Shown here piece after piece: positions 22,073-32,714 of a stretch of 64,000 nucleotides of DNA (positions are counted from its first letter, which is position 1; every line of letters starts with the position of its first letter). Origin of the DNA: Chlorocebus sabaeus (taxonomy: Eukaryota > Chordata > Mammalia > Primates > Cercopithecidae); assembly GCF_047675955.1 (NCBI RefSeq), contig NC_132911.1:76355133-76419132 (forward strand), written 5' to 3'. The notes beneath the pieces were generated by a model. That model did no database searches and was not told the origin of the DNA. It worked only from the letters and a program-made list of their open reading frames with translations. A program made the translations under genes and the position numbers.

Positions 22073-22180
22073 GTGATAATATCGTAGGTATATGCATGTG
22101 TGCAGATTAATCAGCTTGTATACCTTAAATATGTATAGTTTCCGTATCAGTCATATTTCAACAAACCTGTAAAAAAGATA
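22073..22180 (+). repeat. L1M 3' UTR (last part), sense
   Basis: Continuation of the L1M cut at 13838: 'taggtatatgcatgtgtgcag', 'cttgtataccttaaatatgtatag', 'cagtcatatttcaacaaacctgt' and a short A-rich tail. Joining the flanks gives the canonical 'ttgattgtggtga|taatatcg...' order of an L1M 3' end. Confidence 0.8.
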
Positions 22181-22869
22181 TCGTCAAAAATGAAAGAGAA
22201 AATGAAAAATTAATTTTCAAAATGGTAAAAGCAAATGAAAAATACCAAAAACAAGTGTATTGGCCAAACACTTCTGTGGTCTAGATATTGCCACAACTTT
22301 TGTGACCTCTCATATGGAAGCTGAAGTGTCACCTTCAGGAATTCTTTATGTGGTTTTCATGGTCACAGAAACAGTATGGCTGAGAACACGTTAACAATTT
22401 CAAGGAGAAGGGACAGTTAAGGGTCAGACAAATATGAAGCTGGCTGGAAGCTCCAAGTGTGGAATACATTTGTCTGTAGATAGTAAGATCCCTAGATACA
22501 TAGAGGCACCTTTTATAAGAGAGAAGATAATTTTTACCTTGACTGAGGCTGTACCTCCAAAAATTGTGAGTATTGTCACATTCTTATGCAAAAAGTACAT
22601 CCTCTGTGAAGGAATAAGCATCTGAAATAATGTGCTCAGGTAACTGATTTCACTGACTAGCCCCAGCAAGTCTGGATTCTGCAACTGTTTTATAATGTAT
22701 CACTTCAGCGTGTAGATGAGTTCCAGATAAGACATCAATTTGTGATGTTCACGTCTAAAAATAGAGCCACAGCCTAGTCAGTGTTGCCCTTTAGATTCTA
22801 TTTCCTTTTTACTCTGCTGTCAGCTAAGTCCCAGGGATCACCATAAGTCTGATTATAAAAACAAACCCT
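22181..22869. other. Unique intergenic sequence
   Basis: No repeat or gene recognised. Overlapping short frames at 22424-22684 on both strands have no coding signature. Confidence 0.4.
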
Positions 22870-23195
22870 GGCTGGGCTCGGTGACTCACGCCTGTAATCC
22901 CAGCACTTTGGGAGGCCAAGGCAGGTGGATCACATGGTCAGGAGATCGAGACCATCTTGGCTAACACGGTGAAACCCCATCTCTACTAAAAATACAAAAA
23001 AGTTAGCTGGGATGGTGGCAGGTGCCTGTAGTCCCAGCTACTTGGGAGGCTGAGGCAGGAGAATGGCATGAACGCGGGAGGCAGAGCTTGCAGTGAGCCA
23101 AGATTGCATCTCTGCACTCCAGCCTGGGCAACAGAACAAGACTCCATCTCAAAAACAAAGCAAAACAAAAACAAATAAACAACAAACAAGTCCTG
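22870..23195 (+). repeat. AluY-type SINE
   Basis: Full dimeric Alu on the plus strand with AluY-like states ('gagatcgagaccatcttggctaacacggtg', 'gaatggcatgaacgcgggaggcagagcttgcagtgagcc') and an A/C-rich tail with CAAA units to about 23195. The open frames on the minus strand at 22986-23344 are antisense Alu. Confidence 0.9.
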
Positions 23196-23368
23196 TGTTT
23201 GGGAAGGAAAACTGATGTGTTGGAAATCAGTGGACATGGCTGTTTTGAGTGGCTTCCTTTCCTCAGGAAACTGTAACAACCCCATCTATCATCTTGACAG
23301 TGCCATGCATTACATATGGAGCCTTCAGATTCATAGCCATCCAAGGACGTTTCATTATGTATCAGTTT

Positions 23369-23442
23369 ATTTATTTATTTATTATTATTATACTTTAAGT
23401 TCTAGGGTACATGTGCATACACCAACATGGCACAAGTATACA
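23369..23442 (-). repeat. Tiny L1 3' end insertion with inverted 5' part
   Basis: Only 74 bp. The left half is reverse-complement L1 3' end with T-rich tail ('attattatactttaagttctagggtacatgtgc'). The right half is the same region in sense orientation ('acaccaacatggcacaagtatacat'). A perfect 13-bp duplication TATGTATCAGTTT flanks it (23356-23368 and 23443-23455). This is a young L1 insertion made by twin priming. Confidence 0.8.
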
Positions 23443-23455
23443 TATGTATCAGTTT

Positions 23456-24441
23456 CTTAAATGCAGGGGAGCAAAGCTCCTCCTGGTTTTGCTTCAAACA
23501 TCACCAGGAGCAGTGAACACATGCCCCTCTCCCTGGCACCCTAATCAGCTCAGCTCAGGAGGCACTGTAATCTGCCTTTGATGGAATGGAGGATTGTACA
23601 AGAAGAGAAACCTATGTTGAAGCACATTCTCAAGATATGGACATACATTTCAAACTACAACCAAAGCAAGAACTTATTATTTCCCCTTTGCTACCAGTAG
23701 TTTAGCAGAAGAGCCAACATACAGGCTTTTCAAATAGACCGCTAGAGATTCACAGATCAGCTCTTGGTGTGGGGGCTACTGATTGCTTCTTGCAACATTT
23801 CATGCTGTGTGAGTTTGAATACTAAGGGAAAGATCTTATCCTGCATCCTGAGTTAGCTGTTTAATATCTGTACCAGCATATTTGTGGTGTAGAATTATAT
23901 GAGAAAAAAAGTATAACTGCAAAAAATGTCTCTCTCCTCATTAGGCTATTGCCTCCTTGATATCTGGGGCAATGTCTTATTCATCATTCTATTTCCAAAG
24001 TAACTTTTCTGACTTGTACCTCCATGTCTTTAGATGCCCTTTTATGCCAATAGGTGCCCAATTAATATTAGAAGACTTCAGAAATATTCCCATTGATCAT
24101 ACCACCTTTCTGATTTGCCCTTCTTTCAACTATTCCTGAATACAGAACTGGAAATGGTCTTTAGAGTCAGCCTAGCTTCTGCTCTGGAAAGCTGTAGAGC
24201 CACAGAAAAAAGTCTTACTCCTGAGGTTTCCTCTTTTTAAAGATACTATGCAACATAATACTCTCCTGTCATAAGAATATTTCAAAATTAGTTAGCTTGA
24301 TATGCTAGTAGGGGTATAGAAAAAAGTTGGATAACGCTACATCAACCCATTAACAGGCTATCTCTAAGAGAACTTGAAATATTTACTTCCTAATTGTATG
24401 TATTTTTGTAAAGTATGGTTTTCTTGGACAGCGAACATACA
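23456..24441. other. Unique intergenic sequence
   Basis: No recognised repeat or gene in this stretch. Confidence 0.4.
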
Positions 24442-24446
24442 CTATT

Positions 24447-24809
24447 TGTATCAGTCCGTTTTCATGCTGCTGATAAGGATATACTCAAGACTGGGTAATT
24501 ATGAAGGAAAGAAGTTTAATTCATTCACAGTTCAACCTGGCTAGGGCGGCCTCACAATCATGGCAGAAGGAAAGGGGAAACAAGTCACATCTTACATGGT
24601 GGCAGGGAAGGCAAAGCTTGTGCAGGGGTACTCCCCTTTATAAAACAATCGGATCTTGTGAGACGTGTTCACTATCATGAGAACAGCACAGGAAAGACCT
24701 GTCCCCACGAATCAATTATCTCCCACCAAGTCCCTCCCACAAGATGTGGGAATTGTGGAAGCTACAACTCAAGATGAGATTTGGTTGGGGACACAACCTA
24801 ACCATTTCA
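24447..24809 (-). repeat. THE1 3' LTR (minus strand)
   Basis: Reverse-complement THE1 LTR: starts 'tgtatcagtccgttttcatgctgctgataagg', contains 'actgggtaattatgaagg' and 'catcttacatggtggcaggg', and ends 'ggggacacaacctaaccatttca'. Confidence 0.9.
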
Positions 24810-26384
24810 CTCTGGCCCTTGCCCCTGCCAAATCTCATAACTTCACATTTTAAATCCAATTATGCCTTCCCAACAGTCTCCCAAAGTCTCAACTCATTTC
24901 AGCATTAACTCAAAAGTCCACAGTCCTAAATCTCATCTGAGACAAGGCACATCCTTTCTGCCTATGAGCCTGTAAAATCAAAAGCAAGTTGTTTACTTCC
25001 TAAATATAATGGTAGTAGAGGCGTTGGGTAAATACAGCCATTCCAAATAGGAGAAATTGGCCAAAACAATGGGGCTACCGGCCCCATTCAAGTCCAAAAT
25101 CCAGTGGGGCAGTCAAATCTTAAAGCTCCAAAATGATCTCCTTTGACTCCGTGTCTCACATCCAGGTCACACTGATGCAAGAGGAGGGCTCCCATGGTCT
25201 TGGGCAGCTCCATCCCTGTGGCTTTGCAGAGTATAACCTCCCTCCCAGCTGCTTTCACAGGCTGGCATTGAGTATCTGTGGCTTTTCCAGGCACACAGTG
25301 CAAGCTGTTGACGGATCTACCATTTGGGGGTCTGGAGGATGCTGGCCTTTTTCTTACAACTCCACTAGGCAGTACCCCCAGTGGGGACTCTGTCTGGGGC
25401 CACCCACTCCACATTTCCCTTTGCATCACCCTAGCACAGGTTCTTCATGAGGTCCCCACCCCTGCACCAAATTTCTGCCTGGATATCCAGGCATTTTCAT
25501 ACATCCTTTGAATTCTAGGAAGAGGTTCCCAAACCTCAATTCTTGATTTCTGTGTACCCACAGGCTCAACAACATGTGGAAGATGCCAAGGCTTGGGACT
25601 TCCATCCTCTGAAACCATGGTCTGACCTGTATGTTGGCCCCTTTTTAGTCATGGCTGAAGCAGCTAGGATGCAGGGCACCAAGTCCCTAGACTGCACACA
25701 GCAAAGTGACCCTGATTCTGGTCCACAAAATCATTTTTTTTTCTCCTAGGCTTTTGAACCAGCGATGTGAGGGGTTGCTGCAAAGGCCTCTGATATGCCC
25801 TGGAGATATTTTCCCCATTGTCTTGGTGATTAACATTTGGTTCCTTGTTACTTATGCAAATTTCTGCAGTCAGCTTGAATTTCTCCTCAGAAAATTGGAT
25901 TTTCTTTTCTATTGCATTGTCAGGCTACAAAATTTCCAAATTTTTATGTTCTGTTTCCCTTTTAAAACTGAATGCCTTTAATAGCACCTGGGTCACCTCT
26001 TGAATGCTTTGCTGCTTAGAAATTTCTTCTACCAGATACCCTAAATCATCTCTCTCAAGTTCACAGATCTCTAGGACAGGGGCAAAATGCCATCAGTCTC
26101 TTTGCTAAAACATAACAACAGTCACCTTTGCTCCAGTTCCCAACAAGTCATTCATCTCCATTTGAGACCACTTTGGCCTAGATTTCATTGTCCATATCAT
26201 TATCAGCATTTTGGTCCAAGCCATTCAACATGTCTCTAGGGAGTTCCAAACTCTCCCACATTTTCCTGTCTTCTTTTGAGCCTTCCAAACTATTCAAACC
26301 TCTACCTGTTACCCAGTTCCAAAGTCACTTCCACATTTTCAGGTATCTTTGTAGCAGCACCCCACTCTAGTGGTACCAATTTAC
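24810..26384 (-). mobile_element. THE1 internal region
   Basis: Reverse-complement THE1-int. Immediately inside the 5' LTR is 'ccccactctagtggtaccaatttac', the usual THE1 junction. The far end starts 'ctctggcccttgcccctgccaaatctcat'. There is no intact gag-like frame. Confidence 0.85.
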
Positions 26385-26758
26385 TGCATTAGTCCATTTT
26401 CACACTGCTGATAAAGACATACTTGAGATTTTATAATTATAAAGGAAATTACAGTGCTTAGGAAAGAGGTTTATTTCACTCACAGTTCCACATGGCTGAG
26501 GAGCCCTCATAATCATGGCAGAAGGCAAGAAGCAAGTCACATCTTACATGGTGGCAGGAAAGAGAGTCTGTGCAGGGGAACTCCTCTTTATAAAACCATT
26601 AGATCTTGTGAAACTTATTCACTATCATAAGGATAACACAGGAAAGACCTGCCTCCATGATTGAATCACCTCCCACTGGGTCCCTCCCACAAGACATGGC
26701 AATTGTGGGAGCTACGATTCAAGACGAGACTTGGTGGGGACACACCCAAATCGTAGTA
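26385..26758 (-). repeat. THE1 5' LTR (minus strand)
   Basis: Pairs with the LTR at 24447. It begins 'tgcattagtccattttcacactgctgataaagac'. It differs from its partner at many sites and has an extra stretch near 26430-26465 ('ttataattataaaggaaattacagtgcttagg'), consistent with an old insertion. Confidence 0.9.
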
Positions 26759-26763
26759 CTATT

Positions 26764-28642
26764 TTTGTAAACAGAAAAAGCATGCACCCTTTTAAAATAA
26801 TTAGGTTTAATTTGCTTATGCTCAGTTTATATTAATCAAATGACCTCTTCTTCAATGATATTTAGGAGATACCTTCCACTCATCAGCAAAATCTTTATCC
26901 ACCACGGTGAGATATATCCAAGATGTCTCATCAATGTTTTTTACTAATTCATGTTGGATATAAGTTAGAGGATTATACTTTCTGACCTTCTAGGGCTGCA
27001 TAATATTGAGGGTCTACAGTTTCAAGTAAAGCAAGTTTATTGACACCACAGAAAAGTTGGATATGACAGAAATACAGATTCTTAACCATGTAGAGTTGAG
27101 AAGCATTTGGAGGTAATGTAATCCAACCTTTCTCATCATGCTGGCCTCCCGCTGCATCAACCTCTTTAGAAAGATTTCTGGGAGGGGGAGCATGGAGACT
27201 CACCAGGGAACACTCTCCATGGTTGTGCAATTTTGTTAAGAGAACTTCCTTTATAAACTGAGCTGCAATTTGCCCCACCAGAATATCCATCCATTCATTG
27301 ATCCCTTCTCTGCCTTCTGGAGCTGCACACCCAAGGCTATGTGCCCAGCACCATGGCTCTCTTTACCTGTCAGAACATGCCCAGAGCTCCTTATAAGTTT
27401 GTGAGACAAATAGCCTGACAGCAGTTGGAGGGAGTAGACAGAAGGGCCTGGTGAAGAATGAGTGGATCGGGCACAAATTGGTTTTGGAAGTGAGTGTTCA
27501 TCAGTTTCACATAATGTTAAAGCACAAAAGAGTTTTTATTTATTTTGCAGGAGCAAGAAAAATTGTAAACTAGCTTTAGATGACCAAAAAATAATGTTTG
27601 GTCTTCCTGAGATATAATAATTTCTAAAGGGAAAGGTCAAAGTACGTATTAGGTAATGGGTGTATTCCATGTCCAGATATAGAAAAATAAATTTCTTGGT
27701 AGCCTCCACTAATTCTACTCCAAATCTAGAGTGTGGAGCCTTTTTAGACATGACTCTACTTGGTAATAAGACTTCTATGGTGTTCTAACAGCTCTGTGCT
27801 CTTGGATAGGCCCTGGAGTTGAACTGCCTTACAGAGAAGATGATGATGGTGAGAGTATAAAATGCTATCACCCAGATTACCTCATCTTGCTCAGGGTTCA
27901 GCATCGAGAAGAAAGAACAGTTAGCATCTCTCAATTTCATTACAATAAGTTGTACAGCTCACCCAAGAAAGCTTCTGATAATAAAAATGAGTAGATGATG
28001 AAGTGCATATGTGTTGGGGGAGGGAGGCACTGCACAGACCTATCACAGTGGGAGATTTCACCCAGATTGACTTGGATCATTAATCAGCATCCTTAGGGCT
28101 AAGTTCAGCCAAAGACATGTCTCACACTATCAGCTATCATGTAAAAACCCATGACCTTTTGACCTTTCCATTGTTTCACTTCTGAACTTAATAACAAAAC
28201 AGAAATGACTAACATCTCCTCCACTCAGAAAATGTCCAGTCTTTCTGTTCACTTCGTATGGCATTTTCCCTCTCTCTCCCTTTCTCTTTTTCCCTCTCCC
28301 TCTCTTTCTTTCTCTTTCATGATTTAGAAGCCAGTGGAAAAAGGTTTCAGAAAATTCAGTAAAAAGCAGAAAAGTGAAATGAATGAAGATTTAGTAGGAG
28401 TTTCTATGTTAAACAACTAGGAGTCCTCTGGTAAATTAAAAGAGAAAGAAATAGAATTCCCTGTATAGACTGAAGAGGGGAGAGAGATTAGAGAAATTTT
28501 TTTTTGAAAAAAGAGAAGATAGCCAATGAAAATCAGTCTGCAGGTAAAGAGATCAACTTGAAAATGAGAAAAAAAAAAGTTATAATCTTCAGAATTAAGA
28601 AAGGAAGGAGAGAATGTTGGATATATTGAACTGATAGAGTAG
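26764..28642. other. Mostly unique sequence, possible L3/CR1 scrap and CT tract
   Basis: The minus strand of 26990-27300 holds a 105-codon frame (26973-27290). Part of it ('aaggttggattacattacctccaaatgcttctcaactc') resembles the 3' end of an L3/CR1-type LINE, so I read it as an ancient repeat, not a gene. A pyrimidine tract (CCCTCT/CTTT) lies at 28266-28319. No other feature. Confidence 0.35.
28266..28319. repeat. CT-rich low-complexity tract
   Basis: 54 bp of nearly pure pyrimidine with CCCTCTCT and CTTT units. Confidence 0.8.
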
Positions 28643-29139
28643 TGTATTAGTTTCTGTACTTGCTATAACAAATAACCACAAATTCAGTGGCTTAAAATAA
28701 CACATTTACTATGTTAGAGTTCTGTAGGTTAGATATCTGACCTCTGATGGGGCTAAAATCAAGGTGTTGGTGGGGCTGTGTTCTTCCTGGAGGCTCCATA
28801 AAAGAGGCTGTTTCCCACTTCTAGCAGAGCCCACATTCTTTGGCTCCTGGCCCCTTCCTCTGTCTTCAAAGCCAGCAATGTCTGGTTGAGTCCTTCTCAC
28901 ATCTCATCACTCTTACACTAATTCTCCTGCCATCCTCTCTCACATTTAAAGACCCCTGTGATTGCATCGGGCCCATCTGGGTAATCCAGACTAACCTCCC
29001 TATTTTAAAGCCAGCTAATTAGCAACTGTAATTCCACGTGCAACTTCAATTCCCCTTTGGTATGAAAGCTAGCATAATCACAGTTCCTGGGGATCAGGAC
29101 AGGGGCATCTTTGAGAGGCCATTAGTCTGCCTATCACAG
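28643..29139 (-). repeat. MLT1-type MaLR LTR, minus strand
   Basis: Reverse-complement MLT1 LTR, near full length. It starts 'tgtattagtttctgtacttgctataacaaataaccacaaattcagtggc', and contains 'gggctaaaatcaaggtgttgg', 'ggctcctggccccttcctctgtcttcaaagcc' and 'catcgggcccatctgggtaatccag'. It ends 'tgagaggccattagtctgcctatcaca'. Confidence 0.85.
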
Positions 29140-29379
29140 ATAGGAAGTTAAGGAAACTTGGTTACAGTCATTTGTTTAATTAATAAAATTGAAGTTTTAA
29201 TCATTTTCTCAAAGTGAAAAAGAAGAAATACAGCTGGAATTCATTTTGTTTTCAAGAGGTCAAACAAAAGTGCATAGAACCTGCAGTATCTTTGGCCAAC
29301 ATTAACTGTGTATTCTGAAAGAATCCAGAAAATAGTACATGCATCAGAGGCTTCTATGGTATAAAGATTACTTTGCTTA

Positions 29380-29570
29380 TTTTGGTTGTTCGGTTCCTTA
29401 TTTACACTTACTTGTTTAATGTCTGTTTCTCCCTTAGGCTATAAATACCACGAGAGGGAACAACTATGTCTTTTTTATTCTCAGCTGTATCCCTTGCACC
29501 GAGCATCCCCTGCACCTAGCATCTTTACTAAGCACTAAATAAATATTTACTGACTGATTTTTAATAAACA
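29380..29570 (+). repeat. L2 3' end
   Basis: Plus-strand L2 tail: 'gtctgtttctcccttaggctataaataccacgagagggaacaac', then the 'cttgcaccgagcatccc' region and 'actaaataaatatttactgactga'. It contains a private tandem duplication of about 16 bp ('ccttgcaccgagcatc / ccctgcacctagcatc', 29492-29523). The same arrangement recurs at 31434-31556 (see findings). Confidence 0.7.
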
Positions 29571-29896
29571 TTACAGTCTTACTGGATAGTCTGACACTAC
29601 CACATTTGCCCATTTCAAAGTGCTTTACTAGTAATGAAACATAACAGCTTCCACATTCACTTACAGCTCAGAGCAGGGTTTTCACACCATATGGTTCAAA
29701 GCCTCTCCTAAGCTTACCATGCCCATGATCCCCCAGGCATTCCCTTGGTCATCTGAATTGGCCCTGCACTGTCCTAGGCACTTGGAGACTTGTCAGGATG
29801 GTATTTACCTTGGTGTCTAATAGCTCACTTCTCTCATCAGATTCCATACCCCTGATTTCAAAAAGCATCCAACAGCTTGACCACGACAGACAGAGG
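29571..29896. other. Unique sequence
   Basis: No gene or repeat recognised between the L2 tail and the TTTC tract. Confidence 0.4.
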
Positions 29897-29985
29897 TCTT
29901 TCTGTCTTTCTTGTCTTTCTTTTCTTTCTTGTCTTTCTTTTCTTTCTTTTCTTTCTTTTCTTTCTTTTCTTTCTTTTCTTTCTTT

Positions 29986-30037
<52 letters not shown>

Positions 30038-30039
30038 TC
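29897..30039. repeat. Composite (TTTC)n/(CTTTCTTTT)n microsatellite
   Basis: About 140 bp. The first part has 9-bp CTTTCTTTT units with some TTGTC variants; the second part (from about 29985) is pure TTTC. It sits where the poly(A) tail of the antisense L1M fragment at 30040 would be, so it probably grew from that tail. The lysine/arginine-rich and phenylalanine-rich open frames here are translations of the repeat. Confidence 0.9.
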
Positions 30040-30200
30040 CAGTTTTATTGAGGTATAATGGATACACCAAAAATATGCACATTTAAAGTATACAGTTCAA
30101 TGAGTTTTGACATACGTATGTATACCCCTATGAAAATACCACAATCAAAGCAATAAATGTATCCATCACCTCCAAAAGTTTCTTCTTTCCCCTTTGGTTT
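30040..30200 (-). repeat. L1M 3' end fragment, minus strand
   Basis: 'agttttattgaggtataatggatac', 'gcacatttaaagtatacagttcaatgagttttgacatacg' and 'atccatcacctccaaaagtttc' are the reverse complement of an old L1M 3' UTR. Confidence 0.75.
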
Positions 30201-30999
30201 TGTTATATTCTGTTTTGTTTTGTTAAATGTCCTTTGTGTCAGGGACCTTTAACAAGAGGTCTACCCTCCTAACAAACTATAAGTGCACAATATAGTTAAC
30301 TATAAGTACAATATTGTACAGCTATTTTATAGAAGCTTCTCAAAAGGCAATGTCTTTTTTCTTCCAGAGCTTCTATATTGGCCCATTGAACATGAGGGGC
30401 CCATTGCAGTGTTTCTGGAGCAGCCAGTTGTTCCCAGGCCCTCCTATCTTTCCCCTCTAGGTGAAGTCATCCTGGAAGGGTGAAGGTCACAATGACTAGA
30501 GTGGCTCTTGGGAATAATGTTTAATCGACAACAGCCACTTACTTCATATTAAATTCCAGCCACAATTCTATGTGCTATCTGGCCATGACCCTCACAATGC
30601 AAATCACCATGGACTTGGATTACGTAATTCTGAGCTAAATATTTCCTTCAGACATGTAGTTGGCTTTCCTGACTCACTGAGGTCAGGGCACTTTCTAAGC
30701 ACTATTTTTCTGTTTGAAATGACAGATTTGTGCTGATCCGTCCAGTTTCTTTTGTGCTTAGCAAGAAAAGTTAGTCAGACCATGAACTTGGCTCAGGAGG
30801 ACAGACTAATCATCAAAAATTAAAGGTAAATCCATCTTTGGTGATGTACAATCGGATAAGAAATTTTAAGAATTTAAGTAGTTTAAGGTATAAGATACAC
30901 AAGATTTATTCAATTTGGTTCATCAGAAGGCAGCTCCATTCAACATCCCATAAGGGAGTCTGTAAGTCCTAAAAGGAACAAATTAATCAACCATTTAAA
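30201..30999. other. Unique sequence
   Basis: No recognised repeat or gene; a 66-codon frame at 30283 has no features. Confidence 0.4.
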
Positions 31000-31421
31000 A
31001 GAAACAATTAGTTTATAATCTCATCTCACTCCCTACAACAGAGCAAATTCTAGATATATGGAAGAGATAAATATAAAGTTAAATATAGAAAAACAGATGC
31101 AATTATTCATCAAATATATAGGAGAAAAATGTCTAAATGTGGAAGCAATTGGAGAAATTACAGAATAAAAGGTTGTAAATATAAATATTTATAGTACATA
31201 AAAACTTTAAATGTCTCTAATTAATAAATACTATAGTAATTAAAAGTCAAACAACGTATAGGAGAAAATTGTTTGTTATATTGGAAAGGATTGCTATTTT
31301 TTATAGAAGAGTAGTTAACTCACTTTAAAAACAGAACACTAAGACCTGATAAGGCAGTAAGCCAAAGACAAGAACACTCTTAACTAACCAAAGAGCAAAC
31401 ATGACCAGTCGATAAAAATAT
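31000..31421 (+). repeat. L1/HAL1-type LINE, ORF2 C-terminal region (left part)
   Basis: Diverged plus-strand LINE sequence that matches the L1 ORF2 region before the stop: 'catctcactccctacaacagagcaaattc', 'atggaagagataaatataaag', 'aaagagcaaacatgaccagtcgataaaaatatagaaaatg'. It continues on the other side of the young L1 at 37897 with 'ttcaccttgtagtaaacaaagaa', as expected for one element split by a later insertion. Confidence 0.6.
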
Positions 31422-31433
31422 AGAAAATGCCTC
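31422..31433. repeat. Target-site duplication of the young L1 (left)
   Basis: AGAAAATGCCTC here and AGAAAAGGCTTC at 37885-37896 match at 10 of 12 bases. Removing everything between the two restores a continuous older LINE, which supports this as the true insertion site. Confidence 0.6.
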
Positions 31434-31556
31434 TATGTCTTTTTTGTTCTCGGTTTTATTCCTTGCACCTGTCATCCCCTGCACCTAGCATCTTTACTAA
31501 GCACTATATAAATATATATTCACTGATTTTAAAAATCATTCAATAAATAGCCGACT
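31434..31556 (+). repeat. Filler copied from an L2 3' end, at 5' junction of the L1
   Basis: About 123 bp between the inferred target-site duplication and the L1 5' end. It aligns with 29465-29570 at nearly 90 percent by eye, including an uninterrupted 34-bp identity (31473-31506 and 29504-29537) and the same private 16-bp tandem duplication. L2 elements are too old for two independent copies to share this. Confidence 0.65.
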
Positions 31557-32714
31557 AGGGGGAGGAGCCAAGATGGCCGAGAAGAGACAGCCCCGGTCTG
31601 CAGCTGCCAGAGAGAGGAATGCAAAAGGCGAATGATTTCTGCATTTCTAACTGAGGTACCCTGTTTATCTCATTGAGACTGACTAGGTGGTTGGTGCGAC
31701 CCACGGAGAGCAAGGAGAAGCAGGGTGGGGTGATGGTTCACCCAGAAGCGGCACAAGGGACCTCGTTCCCCCAGCCAAGGGAGCCAGTGAGAAACTGTCC
31801 TACCCACCCAGGGTACTACGGTTTTCCCATAGATTTTTGCAATCCGTGGATCAGGAGATTCCCTTGTGAGCCTACACCACCGGGGCCTTAGGTCTCAAGT
31901 ACAAAACTGGGCAGACCCATGGCAGCTGCTCTGGTCCCCGGGGAGGCGGGGCAGTGACCATCATTACTGTGGCTCTAGTCAGCAGTTCTCCCGGCCAGTG
32001 TTAGGGAGACTGGGAGGTTTGGACTGGGCAGTACTCCTCTCAGTACAGCACAGTGGCTGTGGCAGATTGTGGCCAGACTGCTTCTTTAGGTGTGACCTAG
32101 ATCCATTCCTCCTCAACAGGCAGGGCCTCCCTGCAGTAATTCAAGCAACTCCAGTCAAGGGCTTACAGACAGAACTCTCATTTCCCTGAAACAGAGCACC
32201 TGGGGGGAGGTGTGGCCACCATCTCAGGTTTAGCCGACTTAATCTTTCCTGCCTGCTGGCTCTGAAGAGTCCAGCTGATCCAGACAAGGGGGATTCCCCC
32301 AGCTCAGAGTACCAGCTTGGCTAAGGGACAACCAGACTGCTTCCTTAAGTAGATCCCTGATTCCATGCCTCCTGACTGGGTGATACCTCCCAACAGAGTT
32401 CGCCAGACACCTCATACAGGAGAGTTCTGGCTGGCATCAGATCAATGCCCCTCTGGGATGAAGCTTCTGGAGAAAGGAGCAGGCAGCCATTTTTGCTGTT
32501 CTGCAGCCTCCACTGGTGATACCCAGGCAAATAGGGTCTGGAGTGGACCCCCAGCAAACTGCAGCAGACCTGCAAAAGAGGGGCCTGACTGTTAGAAGAC
32601 AGACAGACAAACAGAAAGCAATGACAACAACATCATCAAAAAACAAAAGGCCCCACAAAAACCTCATCCAAAGACCAACAGCCTCAAAGATCAAAGTTAG
32701 ATAAATCCACGAAG
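31557..32714 (+). promoter_or_regulatory. L1 5' UTR (internal promoter)
   Basis: About 1.16 kb, GC-richer than its surroundings. The YY1-binding element near the start positions L1 transcription at base 1 in studied human elements. L1 5' UTRs also carry an antisense promoter, but I cannot judge its activity here. The ORFs of 60-121 codons in this interval are UTR frames. Confidence 0.8.

Larger units (their letters stand above)
24447..26758 (-). mobile_element. Complete THE1 (MaLR) retrotransposon, minus strand
   Basis: 2.3 kb with both LTRs and an internal region, flanked by CTATT (24442-24446 and 26759-26763), the 5-bp duplication usual for MaLR elements. Read on the minus strand, the 5' LTR is at 26385-26758 and the 3' LTR at 24447-24809. 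The length equals a full-length THE1. MaLR internal regions derive from ERVL-like gag but are not autonomous, and this copy has only short frames (105 codons at 25133, 113 at 25088). Confidence 0.9.

Noticed and set aside
25088..25450. Overlapping 113- and 105-codon frames on opposite strands
   Set aside because: Both lie in the THE1 internal region, which carries no intact gene.
26973..27290. 105-codon minus-strand frame as a possible gene
   Set aside because: Part of it resembles an L3/CR1-type repeat, it has no known domain, and there is no splice or promoter context.
29798..30086. Phe/Leu/Ser- and Lys/Arg-repeat proteins on both strands
   Set aside because: They are translations of the TTTC/CTTTCTTTT microsatellite.
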